64,000 nucleotides of DNA from Halalkalibacter oceani (GCF_023715705.1 NZ_JAMBOS010000006.1:124001-188000), one strand, 5' to 3'. Numbered from the stretch's first letter, positions 25,999 to 35,669 are shown. Notes: a model not told the origin generated them from the letters alone. Numbers and translations are program-made.

Positions 25999-26622
25999 TT
26001 AACGTCCGATGAACATTTGTGTCCAGTAATGGCCGTAGGAACCTCCTTTGGCGTAGCCGACGCCGATATGAGTATAGTTCGCGGATAAGATATTTTGCCG
26101 GTGACCGCTGCTGTTCATCCAGGCATTGAAGACAGCCTGGGCCGATGTCTGCCCGGCGGCGATGTTTTCAGCGGATGCCCGATAGCTGATCCCGAAGTTG
26201 CGGATCATCTCTTGCGGGCTGCCATATGTAGGGGACGTGTGACTGAAATAGCGACGGTCGCGCATGTCTTCCGACTTATAGCGGGCGACTCTCGCAAGCT
26301 CCCAATCTGATTGGAGCGCGGCAAGGCCATGCTTTGCCCGTTCCTGATTCACTAAACGGACGACCTCATCCTCGAAAGATAAAAAAGCGCTGACTTCAGG
26401 AATCCGAAGTGTTTGGCCGGGATAAATCAAATCGGGATTGGAAATGGATGGGTTGGCGCCAATAAGCTCGCTCACTCCAACCTGATAGCGGGCGGCAATT
26501 TTCCACATCGTGTCGCCAGAGGTTACGGTGTGAGTCGTCGCGGCCTCGGCTTCCTGATGGGTAACAATGACAAGGGTAACAGCCAATGAAAGTAATGTGG
26601 TTAATCGGATCATTTGTTTCAT
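25999..26622 (-). CDS. Secreted LysM-CAP domain protein (YkwD-like)
   Basis: Counting from the Met at 26622: a signal peptide (MKQMIRLTTLLSLAVTLVIV, cleavage near AEAA), a LysM domain (HTVTSGDTMWKIAARYQVGV...LIYPGQTLRIP), then a CAP/SCP domain (LVNQERAKHGL, HTSPTYGSP, SAENIAAG, WMNSSGHRQNIL, HIGVGYA). It binds peptidoglycan outside the cell or in the spore envelope; CAP catalysis is unproven. The open frame continues 22 codons upstream; neither start has a good ribosome binding site, and the signal peptide decides for 26622. Confidence 0.85.
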   Translation of the reverse strand: MKQMIRLTTLLSLAVTLVIVTHQEAEAATTHTVTSGDTMWKIAARYQVGVSELIGANPSISNPDLIYPGQTLRIPEVSAFLSFEDEVVRLVNQERAKHGLAALQSDWELARVARYKSEDMRDRRYFSHTSPTYGSPQEMIRNFGISYRASAENIAAGQTSAQAVFNAWMNSSGHRQNILSANYTHIGVGYAKGGSYGHYWTQMFIGR

Positions 26623-26790
26623 AAACAGAATTGTATGGCAAGGAGAAAATGAAGTATAGCTGTAAAACTTTCCTGATTTAGTAAACATTCGATTGCTTGT
26701 CCGTTATTTTCATCAACAGTAAATCCGTGTAATAAACAGTTGAAAGAGGGGGAAAAGAGGAGTAAAGTAAAAAATGATGATCCGTAGAGA

Positions 26791-26806
26791 GGCGAAATAT
26801 TTCGCC
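26791..26806. promoter_or_regulatory. Perfect 16-bp palindrome before permease copy 3
   Basis: GGCGAAATATTTCGCC, perfectly symmetric without spacer, 25 bases before the start codon at 26832. Could be an operator or a small hairpin near the ribosome binding site. Confidence 0.4.
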
Positions 26807-26831
26807 GGTCACAAATGAAAAGGGGAAGACC

Positions 26832-28202
26832 ATGTTTCCATTTCTATTCCGTCATTTGTACATTTTTTATTCTGCTATTCTCATTTTGTATGTGGGCAAT
26901 ACATTCTTAGCCAGCTCCCTAGTAGACTATGTTATCGGTGTGTTAGCGATCCCGATGCTGCTTTTATCCTTTAAGGGCGCAAGCAGGCTCTTTCGCACGC
27001 TCGGTTGTATTTTTTTAAGCATAGGCATGCTTTTTTATTTTTATTCAGGCCTGCCGATCCTTGATCTTCCACTCTATCTGACGTCGACGATGCAGCTGCT
27101 CGCTTTTTTAGCCGTATTGCCATGGATGAACAGCGTCGTTCACGCCGGACGCTTTGACCGCCGCATGAATGAAGTGATGAAAGCCAATGTCTCAAATCTC
27201 GGCAAACTATATGTCAGAAGCTCGTTCACTACGTATATGCTATGTACCTTTGTCAATTTATCCTCGATTCCTTTAACGCAGGAGGTGCTGCTTGAAAATC
27301 TCGCTAAGGCGAAGAAAAAGCTGCGCGACACGTTTATCAGTCGGACGACATTACGTGGCTTCTCTCTCGCATTGGCATGGAGTCCGATGGAGATCATCGT
27401 CGCGCTAACTGTCGATGCAACAGGGGTCAGCTATATGACGTACTTGCCGTGGCTGATCATTTGCTCGGTAACGGTGCTGCTTGCCGACTGGCTGTGGGGT
27501 CATAAAAAATATCAGTCAATCAGCTATGAGCCGGGCACGACAGGTACTGCCCGTTCTCTGCAACCGCGGCGGCTCGTTGGCCGGATTCTCACGTTATTTC
27601 TTGCGTTATCGGTTTTTTTAGTCGTTGTCGTGACGATCGGGAATGTGTTTGAGTTGAACTTTATCTTATCAGTTACGCTTGTCATCCTGCCCTTTTCCTT
27701 TATCTGGTCGATTCTGTTAAAAAGGTGGCACAGCTTTATTACGATTGGCTGGCATACATGGAAGGTGCGGACGAACAATATGCAAAATTTCGTTGTGCTT
27801 TTCTTGTCGCTGGCATTCTTTTCAAGCGCATTGAATGAGACACCTTTTTTACACTATATTCAGCAGCCGTTTTTTGCCGCTTCTGAATATCCGCTCTTAA
27901 TCCTGATTTTGATTCAGCTTAGTTATTTGATGTTGAGCATGATCGGTGTCCATCCGATTGCGACAATCGGAATCCTTGTCGAAGTGCTGCAGCCGTTATA
28001 TGACATTATGAATCCATTAAGCATCGGGATGGTATTGATCACAGGGGCATTGCCTACTGCCGCAGTCGGCGTGTACGGCGTTACGGTGACAATGACATCG
28101 ATGACGACGAAGCAAAGCCCTTACCGCGTAACATGGGCCAATCTCCCTTTTGCCCTTGTGTATGGAGGAATGGGCGTCTTAATCGGTTATCTGCTTTTAT
28201 AG
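26832..28202 (+). CDS. Multi-spanning permease-like protein, family copy 3
   Basis: 456 residues, about 12 hydrophobic spans. Family marks: FVNLSSIPLT and LRGFSLALAWSPMEI in the first half; NNMQNFVVLFLSLAFF, MIGVHPIATIGI and LPTAAVGVYG in the second. Unlike copies 1, 2 and 4 the second-half Ser-Pro pair is replaced, so coupling or substrate may differ. The central loop is charged. AAAGGGGAAG precedes the ATG. First of a same-strand pair with copy 4, 252 bases apart, suggesting tandem duplication and divergence. Confidence 0.7.
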   Translation: MFPFLFRHLYIFYSAILILYVGNTFLASSLVDYVIGVLAIPMLLLSFKGASRLFRTLGCIFLSIGMLFYFYSGLPILDLPLYLTSTMQLLAFLAVLPWMNSVVHAGRFDRRMNEVMKANVSNLGKLYVRSSFTTYMLCTFVNLSSIPLTQEVLLENLAKAKKKLRDTFISRTTLRGFSLALAWSPMEIIVALTVDATGVSYMTYLPWLIICSVTVLLADWLWGHKKYQSISYEPGTTGTARSLQPRRLVGRILTLFLALSVFLVVVVTIGNVFELNFILSVTLVILPFSFIWSILLKRWHSFITIGWHTWKVRTNNMQNFVVLFLSLAFFSSALNETPFLHYIQQPFFAASEYPLLILILIQLSYLMLSMIGVHPIATIGILVEVLQPLYDIMNPLSIGMVLITGALPTAAVGVYGVTVTMTSMTTKQSPYRVTWANLPFALVYGGMGVLIGYLLL

Positions 28203-28454
28203 GCAGCGAAGCTGAGGGGGCGGCACAGCTCCTTTTCAGCCGAATCGCCGAATGAAGGGAGATTGTATATTAAGAAGTGCTCATGTATGATAGAAACAGA
28301 GGTTGGTTATTCGCTGGAGAAAAGCGAGAGCGCTTACTTTTCAAAGCTTACCTGTTTCATGGAAAGGGGAAGGCTAGTGAAGGGGGGGCAACAAGCAGGC
28401 TGAAAAAGGGAGAGAGAAGTGCTAACTTTCTGACATTGTAAGGTGGCGATAGGT

Positions 28455-29864
28455 ATGCAGGCTCAAGTGAAAGTCGATTCTCCGGCAACAGAAAAAGCAT
28501 TGACGCTGAAGTCAGGGCTGATGCTGGGCATGTGCTTGTTTTACCTTGTCCATTTCTTTGTACCGATCCTGATTTTGCAGTATGGAATGACAGTGCTGAC
28601 AATGGCCGCTTTCTTTCTTTGTCTGCCAAAAGCAAGCCCGTTTCCACGCTATTTTGCTTCGATGATGTTTGCTGTCGGTTTTATGCTTGCTTTTTTGCGA
28701 GGAGAGGATCTTCGCGCGATGTCTGATGGCGTGCTGATGAACTTGCCGCTGTTAACACTCGTGCTGCTCGTTCCATTGCTATCCATCCCGTTTAAGCTTG
28801 GAGGATACTTTGAGGCGATTCATTATTATTTGCAGAAGATGGTCGCAGATTCAAAGAAACTATTTGCCAGCATCTCGCTTTTTTTGTTTTGTTTTGGGCC
28901 GATTTTGAATCTCGGCTCGATTCGCGTTGTCCATGAGATGGTTAAGGATTTAAAATTACATCCCGTGCTACTCGGCAAAGCGTATTTAGTCGGGTTTTCC
29001 ACCGTGATTCTCTGGTCTCCGTATTTTGCCTCAGTGGCGCTGGTGCTTTATTATTTGCAGCTGAATGTTACCGATTACATTTTACTTGGGATCAGCTTTG
29101 CACTCATCCAATTAGTCGTCGGTAATCTTCTGTTTGCCCTCTATTATAAAAAGTGGCAGCGATACAGAACAAAAGAGGAGAGCCACCCGGCGCAGGGGAC
29201 CGTCCCAAATAGCAATTCGTCCGCCTGCTACCGTCGGAAAATGCTTCGTCTTGTTGGGTTGCTCGCTATGTTAATGACGGTTATTTTCCTGATGGAGTAC
29301 CTTACGAGATGGCCGATGATGCTGCTCGTCAGTCTTGTGGCGATTTTATTTCCGGTCGTCTGGAGCAGTCTGAAGCGCAAGTGGAAGGCGCTGATTCAGC
29401 CGTTTGCCGAGTATCGCCACAATATGGAGCGCTCGATGAATAATGAAGTCGTGATGTTTATCAGTGCGGGTGTATTTGCAAAGGCCTTATCTGATACAGC
29501 CTTTGCCGCAGCCATTAATCAGTGGTTAAACCTGATCGCATCTGAATCCTTTCTGCTATTTTCGGTTACGGTTGTGCTGATGATTTTGTTGTTGACATTT
29601 ATCGGCATTCATACGATTGTTGTCGTAACCGTCCTGATCATTCAGATGGACCCGGCTATTATCGGGACGTCACCGGCCGTTCTCGCACTACTTTTTATGA
29701 TGAGCTGGTCGATGTCGGCGGCGCTCAGCCCCGTTAATCCTTTTAATTTGCTTGTCAGCAGCTCGGTAGGAAAACCGGGCGTGACCGTCGGGCTGCGCTG
29801 GAACGGAATCTATATCGTTTCCATGTTTGTTATCGGTATCTTATTTGTTTACGCGATTCATTAA
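28455..29864 (+). CDS. Multi-spanning permease-like protein, family copy 4
   Basis: 469 residues, about 12 hydrophobic spans. Closest to copy 1: ILNLGSIRVVHEM and VILWSPYFASVAL in the first half, NEVVMFISAGVFAKAL, FIGIHTIVVV and SWSMSAALSPVNPFN in the second. The Ser-Pro-Val-Asn motif is in the position of the second broken helix of ion-transporter-type permeases. The ATG at 28455 follows AAGGTGG at good spacing, and an upstream GTG is less likely. The glyoxalase-fold gene follows after 29 bases and may be co-transcribed. Confidence 0.72.
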   Translation: MQAQVKVDSPATEKALTLKSGLMLGMCLFYLVHFFVPILILQYGMTVLTMAAFFLCLPKASPFPRYFASMMFAVGFMLAFLRGEDLRAMSDGVLMNLPLLTLVLLVPLLSIPFKLGGYFEAIHYYLQKMVADSKKLFASISLFLFCFGPILNLGSIRVVHEMVKDLKLHPVLLGKAYLVGFSTVILWSPYFASVALVLYYLQLNVTDYILLGISFALIQLVVGNLLFALYYKKWQRYRTKEESHPAQGTVPNSNSSACYRRKMLRLVGLLAMLMTVIFLMEYLTRWPMMLLVSLVAILFPVVWSSLKRKWKALIQPFAEYRHNMERSMNNEVVMFISAGVFAKALSDTAFAAAINQWLNLIASESFLLFSVTVVLMILLLTFIGIHTIVVVTVLIIQMDPAIIGTSPAVLALLFMMSWSMSAALSPVNPFNLLVSSSVGKPGVTVGLRWNGIYIVSMFVIGILFVYAIH

Positions 29865-29893
29865 CATTATAAGAAAGAAAAGAGGAGAAGAAC

Positions 29894-30280
29894 ATGATTA
29901 AAAAGATTGAGCACACGGCAATTATCGTTAAAAATTTAGAGGAATCGATTCATTATTATTCGACGATTTTCGGGATGTCGCTGCGGACAAAGGGCGATAA
30001 TAAGCAGCGTTCGATGGCATTTTTATATTTTGAAACAGACCCGGCTCATGAAATTGAGCTGATTCAGGATTTGCAGCCTGACGCGGAATATGCGGCCGCA
30101 GGAATCGTCAATCATTTAGCGTTTACGGTGGAAAACATGGAGGAAGCGGTTCGTTTTTATGAGGGGAAAGGAATCGAGTTTCATACGGACAAACCGAATG
30201 TCGCGATTGATGGGGCGAAAACAAGCTTCTTTACCGGACCGAACGGCGAATTGCTGCAGCTGGTGGAGCCGGTGCGCTAA
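29894..30280 (+). CDS. Glyoxalase/VOC family protein
   Basis: 128 residues, two beta-alpha-beta-beta-beta modules. The four expected metal ligands of glyoxalase I-type proteins are present: His in EHTAIIV, Glu in HEIELIQ, His in NHLAFTV, Glu in LLQLVEP. Likely lactoylglutathione-lyase-like or another VOC activity; Bacillus lacks glutathione, so the natural substrate could be a bacillithiol adduct (inference). AGAGGAGAAG precedes the ATG. Downstream of permease copy 4. Confidence 0.88.
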   Translation: MIKKIEHTAIIVKNLEESIHYYSTIFGMSLRTKGDNKQRSMAFLYFETDPAHEIELIQDLQPDAEYAAAGIVNHLAFTVENMEEAVRFYEGKGIEFHTDKPNVAIDGAKTSFFTGPNGELLQLVEPVR

Positions 30281-30296
30281 CAAGAAAAGCAGGGAA

Positions 30297-30415
30297 GCCG
30301 GGACTAAAAGGGCTAACAGAAGATAGCTGAACAAATGCAGCGGATAGGCGTACGCCACTTTTGAAGCATGTCCGTTACGTGCTGACTTAGAAACCCATTT
30401 TAGTTATGTCCCGGC
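30297..30415. repeat. Long-range hairpin related to the dispersed repeat
   Basis: GCCGGGAC (30297-30304) pairs with GTCCCGGC (30408-30415). Inside is palindrome GGCGTACGCC (30347-30356). The GCCGGGACTAAAAGG start resembles the first hairpin of the dispersed repeat (GGCTGGGATAAAAGG). Lies between convergent genes. Confidence 0.5.
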
Positions 30416-30428
30416 CTCCTCAAGGCTG

Positions 30429-30605
30429 TTATTTGGCGGCTAATTTTTCAATTATTTCTTCATAAGTCTCTAAAGTTTTGTATTTGTAGATCGTAAAACC
30501 TAAGGTTGTTGTTATGCAATTCCCTCTTACATCTACGATTAGCATCGTGTTAATCAGTATTTTTTCATTTGACTTTTTATCCGTTACCTCAATAAATGAA
30601 TTCAT
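30429..30605 (-). CDS. FlbD/SwrD-like small protein
   Basis: A 58-residue gene, start ATG at 30605 with AGGAGGG eight bases upstream. The pattern FIEVTDKKSNEKILIN, a central hydrophobic strand (MLIVDV), TTTLGFTIYKYKT and EEIIEKLA follows the FlbD/SwrD family (strand, ILIN, hydrophobic pair, then a terminal helix). FlbD/SwrD proteins are encoded in flagellar operons and increase motor torque in B. subtilis; this copy stands alone, so a different role is possible. Lies between the glyoxalase-fold gene and the AbrB-type gene. Confidence 0.7.
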   Translation of the reverse strand: MNSFIEVTDKKSNEKILINTMLIVDVRGNCITTTLGFTIYKYKTLETYEEIIEKLAAK

Positions 30606-30692
30606 CTAAACCCTCCTCAAATAGCCATGCAGATAGTGGCGACTATCGTTGTTTTATCTCCTGTTTTGTATCGGAAAACCGTGAAGAAGTGG

Positions 30693-30722
30693 TAAGAAGG
30701 AGAGGCGTCACCACCCCTTCTT
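30693..30722 (-). terminator. Hairpin after AbrB-type membrane gene
   Basis: On the minus strand AAGAAGG...CCTTCTT flanks the stop codon. A weak terminator with little T run. Confidence 0.4.
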
Positions 30723-31785
30723 AGTTTGTCATTCGCTGTTCTGCTTCCTGCTTGGAGCTGAAGTACCACTTTAAAAAAGGTGGGACAAAGACGATAATCA
30801 CGACAATGCGCGTCAGCTGAAAGGCACTGACGATCGCCGGGTCTCCACCGACGGCCGAAGCCGTCAAAGCCATTTCCACTAAACCGCCTGGGGCAATGCT
30901 CAGCAACGCGGTCGGCAGGGTCAGAGGGGTGAAATAGGCAAGAGTCGCGCCTAAGCCGAAGGAAATCAAAATCAGCAGGAGCGAGGTAATAAAATAAACG
31001 AAACAGTATTTTCCGCCGATTTTCAAATCAGCGAATGAAATCTTTATCCCGATTCCGATCCCGACTGCTAGCTGGGCGGCCATCAGCAGCTGCGGAGGCA
31101 TTGCCGCTAATTCAACCGGACTGATATTCAGGCTGGCGGTGGCGACCAGGGCACCGATGACGATCCCGGCCGGAATTCTGTCGCGTAACCAAATTCCGGC
31201 GATAACCGGCAGCACAAACCATAAATACGTCCATCCTTCAAAACTGAACGTCTGAAACGGCGTCACCGTGTTGGCGGCACCCCGTTCGGTGAAATAAAAC
31301 AAAATGGACGTCGGCACGACAAACAAAACGGTAACAAGACGTACCGTTTGAAAAATCGCTACGAGCGACGAGCGGGCATGGACAGCTTCGCTCGCGATGA
31401 CCATTTCACTTAATCCTCCCGGTATGGAGCCGAATACGCTCGTCATTTTATCGACATCAATCCAATGGGTCACTAATGTACTGATGAATATACTGGCACT
31501 GATCAAAAGAATTGTAACGACTAAGTATGGTAGAAAATACGGGCCAACACTCAAAAAAGTTTCCGCAGTGAAGTAAAGCCCGAAATAAATACCGAGTATG
31601 ACCAAACCGCTGTCACGGATGGGGGACGGCCAGTAAGCCTGACGCTTTGTAACCCCTTGCCAGACCATCACAAAAAAAAGTGCTCCCATCATCCACGGGA
31701 GAGGAAGGTGAAGCAATGAGAACACCAGCCCGCCTATAAAGCCAATAAGTAATGTTTCAATTAATCGTATTCCTGTCGCGTTCAT
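30721..31785 (-). CDS. AbrB-type membrane protein (PF05145)
   Basis: 354 residues, about ten hydrophobic spans in two repeats, each marked by a near-identical turn: FGSIPGGLSEMVIA in the first and LSIAPGGLVEMALTA in the second. This is the family named AbrB/AmoA in databases despite being an integral membrane protein unrelated to the DNA-binding AbrB; a transport role is likely. The ATG at 31785 has AAGGGAG at good spacing; the open frame runs eight codons further. Confidence 0.88.
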   Translation of the reverse strand: MNATGIRLIETLLIGFIGGLVFSLLHLPLPWMMGALFFVMVWQGVTKRQAYWPSPIRDSGLVILGIYFGLYFTAETFLSVGPYFLPYLVVTILLISASIFISTLVTHWIDVDKMTSVFGSIPGGLSEMVIASEAVHARSSLVAIFQTVRLVTVLFVVPTSILFYFTERGAANTVTPFQTFSFEGWTYLWFVLPVIAGIWLRDRIPAGIVIGALVATASLNISPVELAAMPPQLLMAAQLAVGIGIGIKISFADLKIGGKYCFVYFITSLLLILISFGLGATLAYFTPLTLPTALLSIAPGGLVEMALTASAVGGDPAIVSAFQLTRIVVIIVFVPPFLKWYFSSKQEAEQRMTN

Positions 31786-31920
31786 GGGGAACTCCCTTAT
31801 CTCTAGCAAATTTCTAATCTTCTCAATTGTATCACAATCCTTATCATTTCGCCTTGCGAAATAGTAAAATAAAATAATTTCACATACCGTAATTAATGAT
31901 TAATTAAAAATTTAAACAGC

Positions 31921-31969
31921 AAAAAAGAGTTGACTTTATAAGCCTAAGCCTGCAAAGTCAACTCTTTTT
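31921..31969. terminator. Bidirectional terminator
   Basis: AAAAAGAGTTGACTTT pairs perfectly with AAAGTCAACTCTTTTT (31954-31969). Serves the dehydratase on the minus strand. Confidence 0.85.
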
Positions 31970-31974
31970 CAACT

Positions 31975-33954
31975 CTATTTGCGGTTTTTTAACGCTTCTT
32001 TTCCAGCTTCAAGTGTTTCAATAATCCGGTCAACATCATAGACACTGCCTTTCCATGTTCCGCCGCTCGCAGCCTGAAGAGCAGCCCAGAGGCGGGTATC
32101 ATCCGGAAGGTCAGCATCCGGCGCCAGGTCAGGGTGAGAGTCACGGGCCGCCAATACTTTTTCCGCTTCTTCATAAGAAAGAGGGGCGTCTGGATCTGCA
32201 CCAATAAAGTTGAGGCTTCCGTTTAATTCATTGCGATCAACGATAATTTCGACAATATCACCGTCACGCAGCTTTCCGATCGGTCCATCAGCCAGTGCCT
32301 CCGGGCCGATATGTCCGATGCATGCCCCGGTTGAAACGCCGGAAAAACGCGCGTCGGTAATTAGCGATACATATTTCCCATAAGACAAATGCTTCAAAGC
32401 GGACGTAAGCTGATACGTTTCTTCCATTCCTGTTCCGGAAGGACCACGCCCGATGACAGCCATGATGTCGCCTTTTTCAATTCCACCTGTTTTAATTGCG
32501 TTAATCGCCGCTTTTTCCGTCGTAAACACTTTCACTTTTCCTGTATGGCGATATACACCATCTTCATCGACGACTGAAGGATCAATCGAAGTTGATTTAA
32601 TGACTGAGCCTTCCGGGGCGAGGTTGCCGACAGGGAAGGTGAACGTAGATGTTAATCCGCGCGCCTTTGCCTGCTCGGGACTCATAATGACATCTTCCGG
32701 CTGAATACCGTCGGCATCAATCAGGCGCTGTTTAATCGCTTTCCGTCGTTCAGATGTTTCCCACCAATCGAGAACAGAGCCAAGTGTTTCCCCGGTCACC
32801 GTGAGTACATTCTCTTTAAGCAATCCGAGCTTTCGAAGGTGTAGCATCACTTCCGGCACACCACCAGCCAAGAAGGCACGCACGGTTGGATGATGCTCCG
32901 GGCCGTTTGGCAGCACGCTGACGATCCGCGGCACCTTGCGATTAATCTGATTCCAATCTTCAACTGTAGGAATGCGACATTTTGCCGCATGGGCGATAGC
33001 CGGGATATGCAGCAGCAAATTCGTCGAGCCGCCAAACGCCGCATGAACAACCATCGCATTATAGATCGAATCATCGGTGATAATATCCTTCGTTGTCAGC
33101 TTCAATTTTTCCATCGTAATCGCCGCTCTTGCTGATTGGCGCGCCATCTCTTCCCAGATTGGCTGGCCTGACGGAGCAAGCGCTGAATGAGGGAGAGACA
33201 TGCCCAATGCTTCGGCGACAACCTGTGATGTCGCTGCTGTTCCGAGGAACTGACAGCCTCCGCCAGGAGTTGCGCAGGCACGACAGCCAAGATCTGCTGC
33301 TTCTTCAAGCGTTAGTTCATCATTGGCATAGCGGGCGCCGATCGTTTGCACTTTGCCCGCGTCCTCGCCGGAAGTCGGTGGCAGTGTCACGCCTCCAGGG
33401 ACGATGATCGTCGGTAAATCATGCATCGCCGCCAAGGCAATCATCGTAGCCGGCAGGCCTTTGTCACAGGTTGCAATTCCGATCACCGCTTTTCTTGTCG
33501 GCAATGAACGGATCAGCCTGCGGTAGACGAGGGCTGCATCATTACGATAAGGGAAGGAATCAAACATTCCGGTCGTTCCTTGAGAACGGCCGTCACACGG
33601 GTCGCTGACATAGCCGGCAAACGGAACGCCACCCTTTGCTTTGATTTCTTCCGCGGCCGCTTTCATAAGCAGTCCGACTTCCCAATGTCCGGTATGATAG
33701 CCGAGGGCGATCGGTTTCCCGTCTTCACCGCGCATCCCGCCTTGTGTGCTTAACAGGAGAAATTGCTTGCCGTTTAATTCGCTCGGATTCCAGCCCATCC
33801 CGACATTTTGCGAGAGACCGAACAAATCCCCGCTCGGTGAATGCAAAAGCATCTCGGGAGTTAGGGGGAGAGAGCCTTCTGGCCCCGCAGCATTGGTCTG
33901 AACCTCATAAAGATCCTCATTTGAACCGATAATGTACTCTAAATGTTTGTTCAT
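31975..33954 (-). CDS. yjhG: D-xylonate dehydratase (YjhG/YagF type)
   Basis: 659 residues of the IlvD/Edd dehydratase family, but the long YjhG/YagF branch (about 655 in E. coli). Segments such as [53 protein letters not shown] and [16 protein letters not shown] are nearly those of YjhG. Cys residues in the first three positions fit an iron-sulfur cluster. It dehydrates D-xylonate to 2-keto-3-deoxy-D-xylonate. AAAGGGG lies before the ATG. Monocistronic here, with a cre-like site upstream, so sugar repression by CcpA is expected. Confidence 0.93.
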   Translation of the reverse strand: MNKHLEYIIGSNEDLYEVQTNAAGPEGSLPLTPEMLLHSPSGDLFGLSQNVGMGWNPSELNGKQFLLLSTQGGMRGEDGKPIALGYHTGHWEVGLLMKAAAEEIKAKGGVPFAGYVSDPCDGRSQGTTGMFDSFPYRNDAALVYRRLIRSLPTRKAVIGIATCDKGLPATMIALAAMHDLPTIIVPGGVTLPPTSGEDAGKVQTIGARYANDELTLEEAADLGCRACATPGGGCQFLGTAATSQVVAEALGMSLPHSALAPSGQPIWEEMARQSARAAITMEKLKLTTKDIITDDSIYNAMVVHAAFGGSTNLLLHIPAIAHAAKCRIPTVEDWNQINRKVPRIVSVLPNGPEHHPTVRAFLAGGVPEVMLHLRKLGLLKENVLTVTGETLGSVLDWWETSERRKAIKQRLIDADGIQPEDVIMSPEQAKARGLTSTFTFPVGNLAPEGSVIKSTSIDPSVVDEDGVYRHTGKVKVFTTEKAAINAIKTGGIEKGDIMAVIGRGPSGTGMEETYQLTSALKHLSYGKYVSLITDARFSGVSTGACIGHIGPEALADGPIGKLRDGDIVEIIVDRNELNGSLNFIGADPDAPLSYEEAEKVLAARDSHPDLAPDADLPDDTRLWAALQAASGGTWKGSVYDVDRIIETLEAGKEALKNRK

Positions 33955-34009
33955 TGTGTTAAACCCCTTTTTGTTCGATAATATAAAACTAAGTTTTTAA
34001 TAACAAGGT

Positions 34010-34023
34010 TGAAAGCGCTTTGA
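34010..34023. promoter_or_regulatory. cre-like CcpA site upstream of yjhG
   Basis: TGAAAGCGCTTTGA, matching TGWAANCGNTNWCA at 13 of 14 positions, 56 bases upstream of the yjhG start. Confidence 0.7.
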
Positions 34024-34180
34024 AATTACGAATCTAGTGTACCATAAAAATAGTTTTCATACACGCGATAACAAAGATTTTGCGATCGAGCCGTGCCCGT
34101 GAAAAGGATGATCGTCACGGTTCTTTTCATTTTGTTGGGATTTGCCGAAGCTTTCGGGGATGTTTCCCCTCTTTCATTCC

Positions 34181-34189
34181 TGTTATAAT
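34181..34189 (+). promoter_or_regulatory. Extended -10 promoter of aminotransferase operon
   Basis: TGTTATAAT, a TGn extended -10 box; the -35 is weak. The start would be near 34196, so the ATG at 34204 would be almost leaderless, which favours the GTG at 34222. Confidence 0.5.
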
Positions 34190-34221
34190 AAAATCATTAC
34201 CGGATGAAAGGTTTGATCGAT

Positions 34222-35409
34222 GTGAAGACCATTCAATTAGCTGAAAAAATGACTCATTTTCAAAAAAGCATCTTTACGGAATTAGCGGTCTACAAGCGGA
34301 AGAAAGTAGAAGAGGGTCAGCGGATGATCGACTTGAGTATTGGCAGTCCTGACCTCGCGCCGCCTGCTTATGTTGTGGAAGAACTGAGCCGCGCTGTCGA
34401 AGACCCTTCCTTATATCGCTATTCGTTAGAGGGGACACCCGAGCTGCTTCAGGCGATTGCCGCTTATTATGAACGGAGATATGACGTCGCGCTTTCCGCT
34501 GATAAGCAAGTGCTGATGACAATGGGCTCTCAGGATGGTCTTGTTCATTTACCGTTAGTGGTGACGAATCCCGGAGATGTGATTTTAGTTCCTGATCCAG
34601 GTTATACAGCGTATGCTTCAGGTATTTCTCTTGCCGAGGCGACGCCTTATTCTATGCCTTTGCAGGAAGAAAATCAGTTTCTCCCTAATCTTGAGCAAAT
34701 TCCTGAAGAGATTTGCCAAAAAGCGAAGCTGATGATTCTTAATTTTCCTGGAAACCCTGTTCCTGCCCTTGCTACGCGCGAGTTTTTTGAACAGGTCGTC
34801 GCCTTTGCGCGGAAGCATCAGATTATCGTGTTGCATGATTTTGCCTATTCAGAACTATATTATGAACAGAAGCCGATTAGTTTTTTATCGGTGGAAGGGG
34901 CAAAGGAGGTAGGAATCGAATTTAATTCCTTATCAAAAAGCTTTAATCTGGCTGGGTGCCGGATTGGCTATGTCGTTGGTAATGAAACGGTCATTGAAGG
35001 GTTACAGCGCCTCAAGACAAATCTCGACTACGGGGTGTTTTTACCGATTCAGAAAGCGGCGATTCGCGCCCTGACGGAGACCTCCAGCTTTAGCGATGAT
35101 TTGCGGGCGATCTATAAGGAGCGGCGGGACTGCTTAGTCCAGGGCTTTCGTTCAATTGGCTGGGATGTCAACGAGCCCGGTGCTTCGATGTTTTTATGGG
35201 CCCGGGTTCCCGAAGGCTTTCAGTCAACGGATTTCACCTACGCCCTGATGGACGAAGCCGGGATTGTCGTCACACCAGGTGTTGCCTTTGGTTCAGGCGG
35301 GGAGGGCTATGTCCGTATTTCACTCGCCCAGGAAAAGGCGCTTTTAGAAAAAGCGGTTCTTAACCTGAAAGAAAGCGGCTTGCTTGAAAGGGGGAAACGT
35401 TCTTCATGA
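34222..35409 (+). CDS. Class I/II PLP-dependent aminotransferase (DapL-like)
   Basis: 395 residues of fold-type I aminotransferase: SIGSPDLAPP near the start, NFPGNP with the substrate Asn, HDFAYSELYY with the PLP Asp/Tyr, and SLSKSFNLAGCRIGY with the Schiff-base Lys. The layout resembles the LL-diaminopimelate aminotransferase/PatA group; the amino donor and acceptor are not determined. Start choice: GTG at 34222 with AAAGG upstream; ATG at 34204 also in frame. The stop overlaps the next start by four bases, so it is coupled to the glutaredoxin-like gene. Confidence 0.85.
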   Translation: MKTIQLAEKMTHFQKSIFTELAVYKRKKVEEGQRMIDLSIGSPDLAPPAYVVEELSRAVEDPSLYRYSLEGTPELLQAIAAYYERRYDVALSADKQVLMTMGSQDGLVHLPLVVTNPGDVILVPDPGYTAYASGISLAEATPYSMPLQEENQFLPNLEQIPEEICQKAKLMILNFPGNPVPALATREFFEQVVAFARKHQIIVLHDFAYSELYYEQKPISFLSVEGAKEVGIEFNSLSKSFNLAGCRIGYVVGNETVIEGLQRLKTNLDYGVFLPIQKAAIRALTETSSFSDDLRAIYKERRDCLVQGFRSIGWDVNEPGASMFLWARVPEGFQSTDFTYALMDEAGIVVTPGVAFGSGGEGYVRISLAQEKALLEKAVLNLKESGLLERGKRSS

Positions 35410-35651
35410 GTGCAGCGGTACTCGTCTATACAACAAACGACTGTATAGAGTGCGAATATGTCAAACGTTTCCTCGAGTCGGAAGGCATTGACTTTATGAC
35501 AAAAAATATAAAGGGTAATCCCGACTATGAGAAGGAGGTTCAAGCCTACGGTTATTTGGGGGTGCCGGTGACCGTATTCAAGGAGCATGCGATTAAAGGG
35601 TTGACCCCCGATTTGCAAAAATTAGTAGAAGCTGTACGGGAACAAGGCTGA
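35406..35651 (+). CDS. Glutaredoxin-like thiol protein
   Basis: 81 residues in the thioredoxin fold: VLVYTTNDCIECEYVKRFLES with a CIEC active site (CxxC), then GVPVTVF, the cis-proline turn, and a C-terminal helix. Resembles NrdH or bacilliredoxin-sized glutaredoxins. Reduces disulfides in the cytosol; the partner is unknown. ATGA overlap with the aminotransferase stop and a 15-base gap to the LOG gene show a three-gene operon. Confidence 0.85.
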   Translation: MSAAVLVYTTNDCIECEYVKRFLESEGIDFMTKNIKGNPDYEKEVQAYGYLGVPVTVFKEHAIKGLTPDLQKLVEAVREQG

Positions 35652-35669
35652 TCAGGAGGAGAGAAAGTG

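Noticed and set aside
28325-28338. cre-like sequence CGAGAGCGCTTACT upstream of permease copy 4
   Set aside because: Only 11 of 14 matches and no metabolic link; too weak to report as a site.
28203-28454. Possible riboswitch between permease copies 3 and 4
   Set aside because: Several short stems can be drawn, but no known riboswitch core and no terminator were seen.
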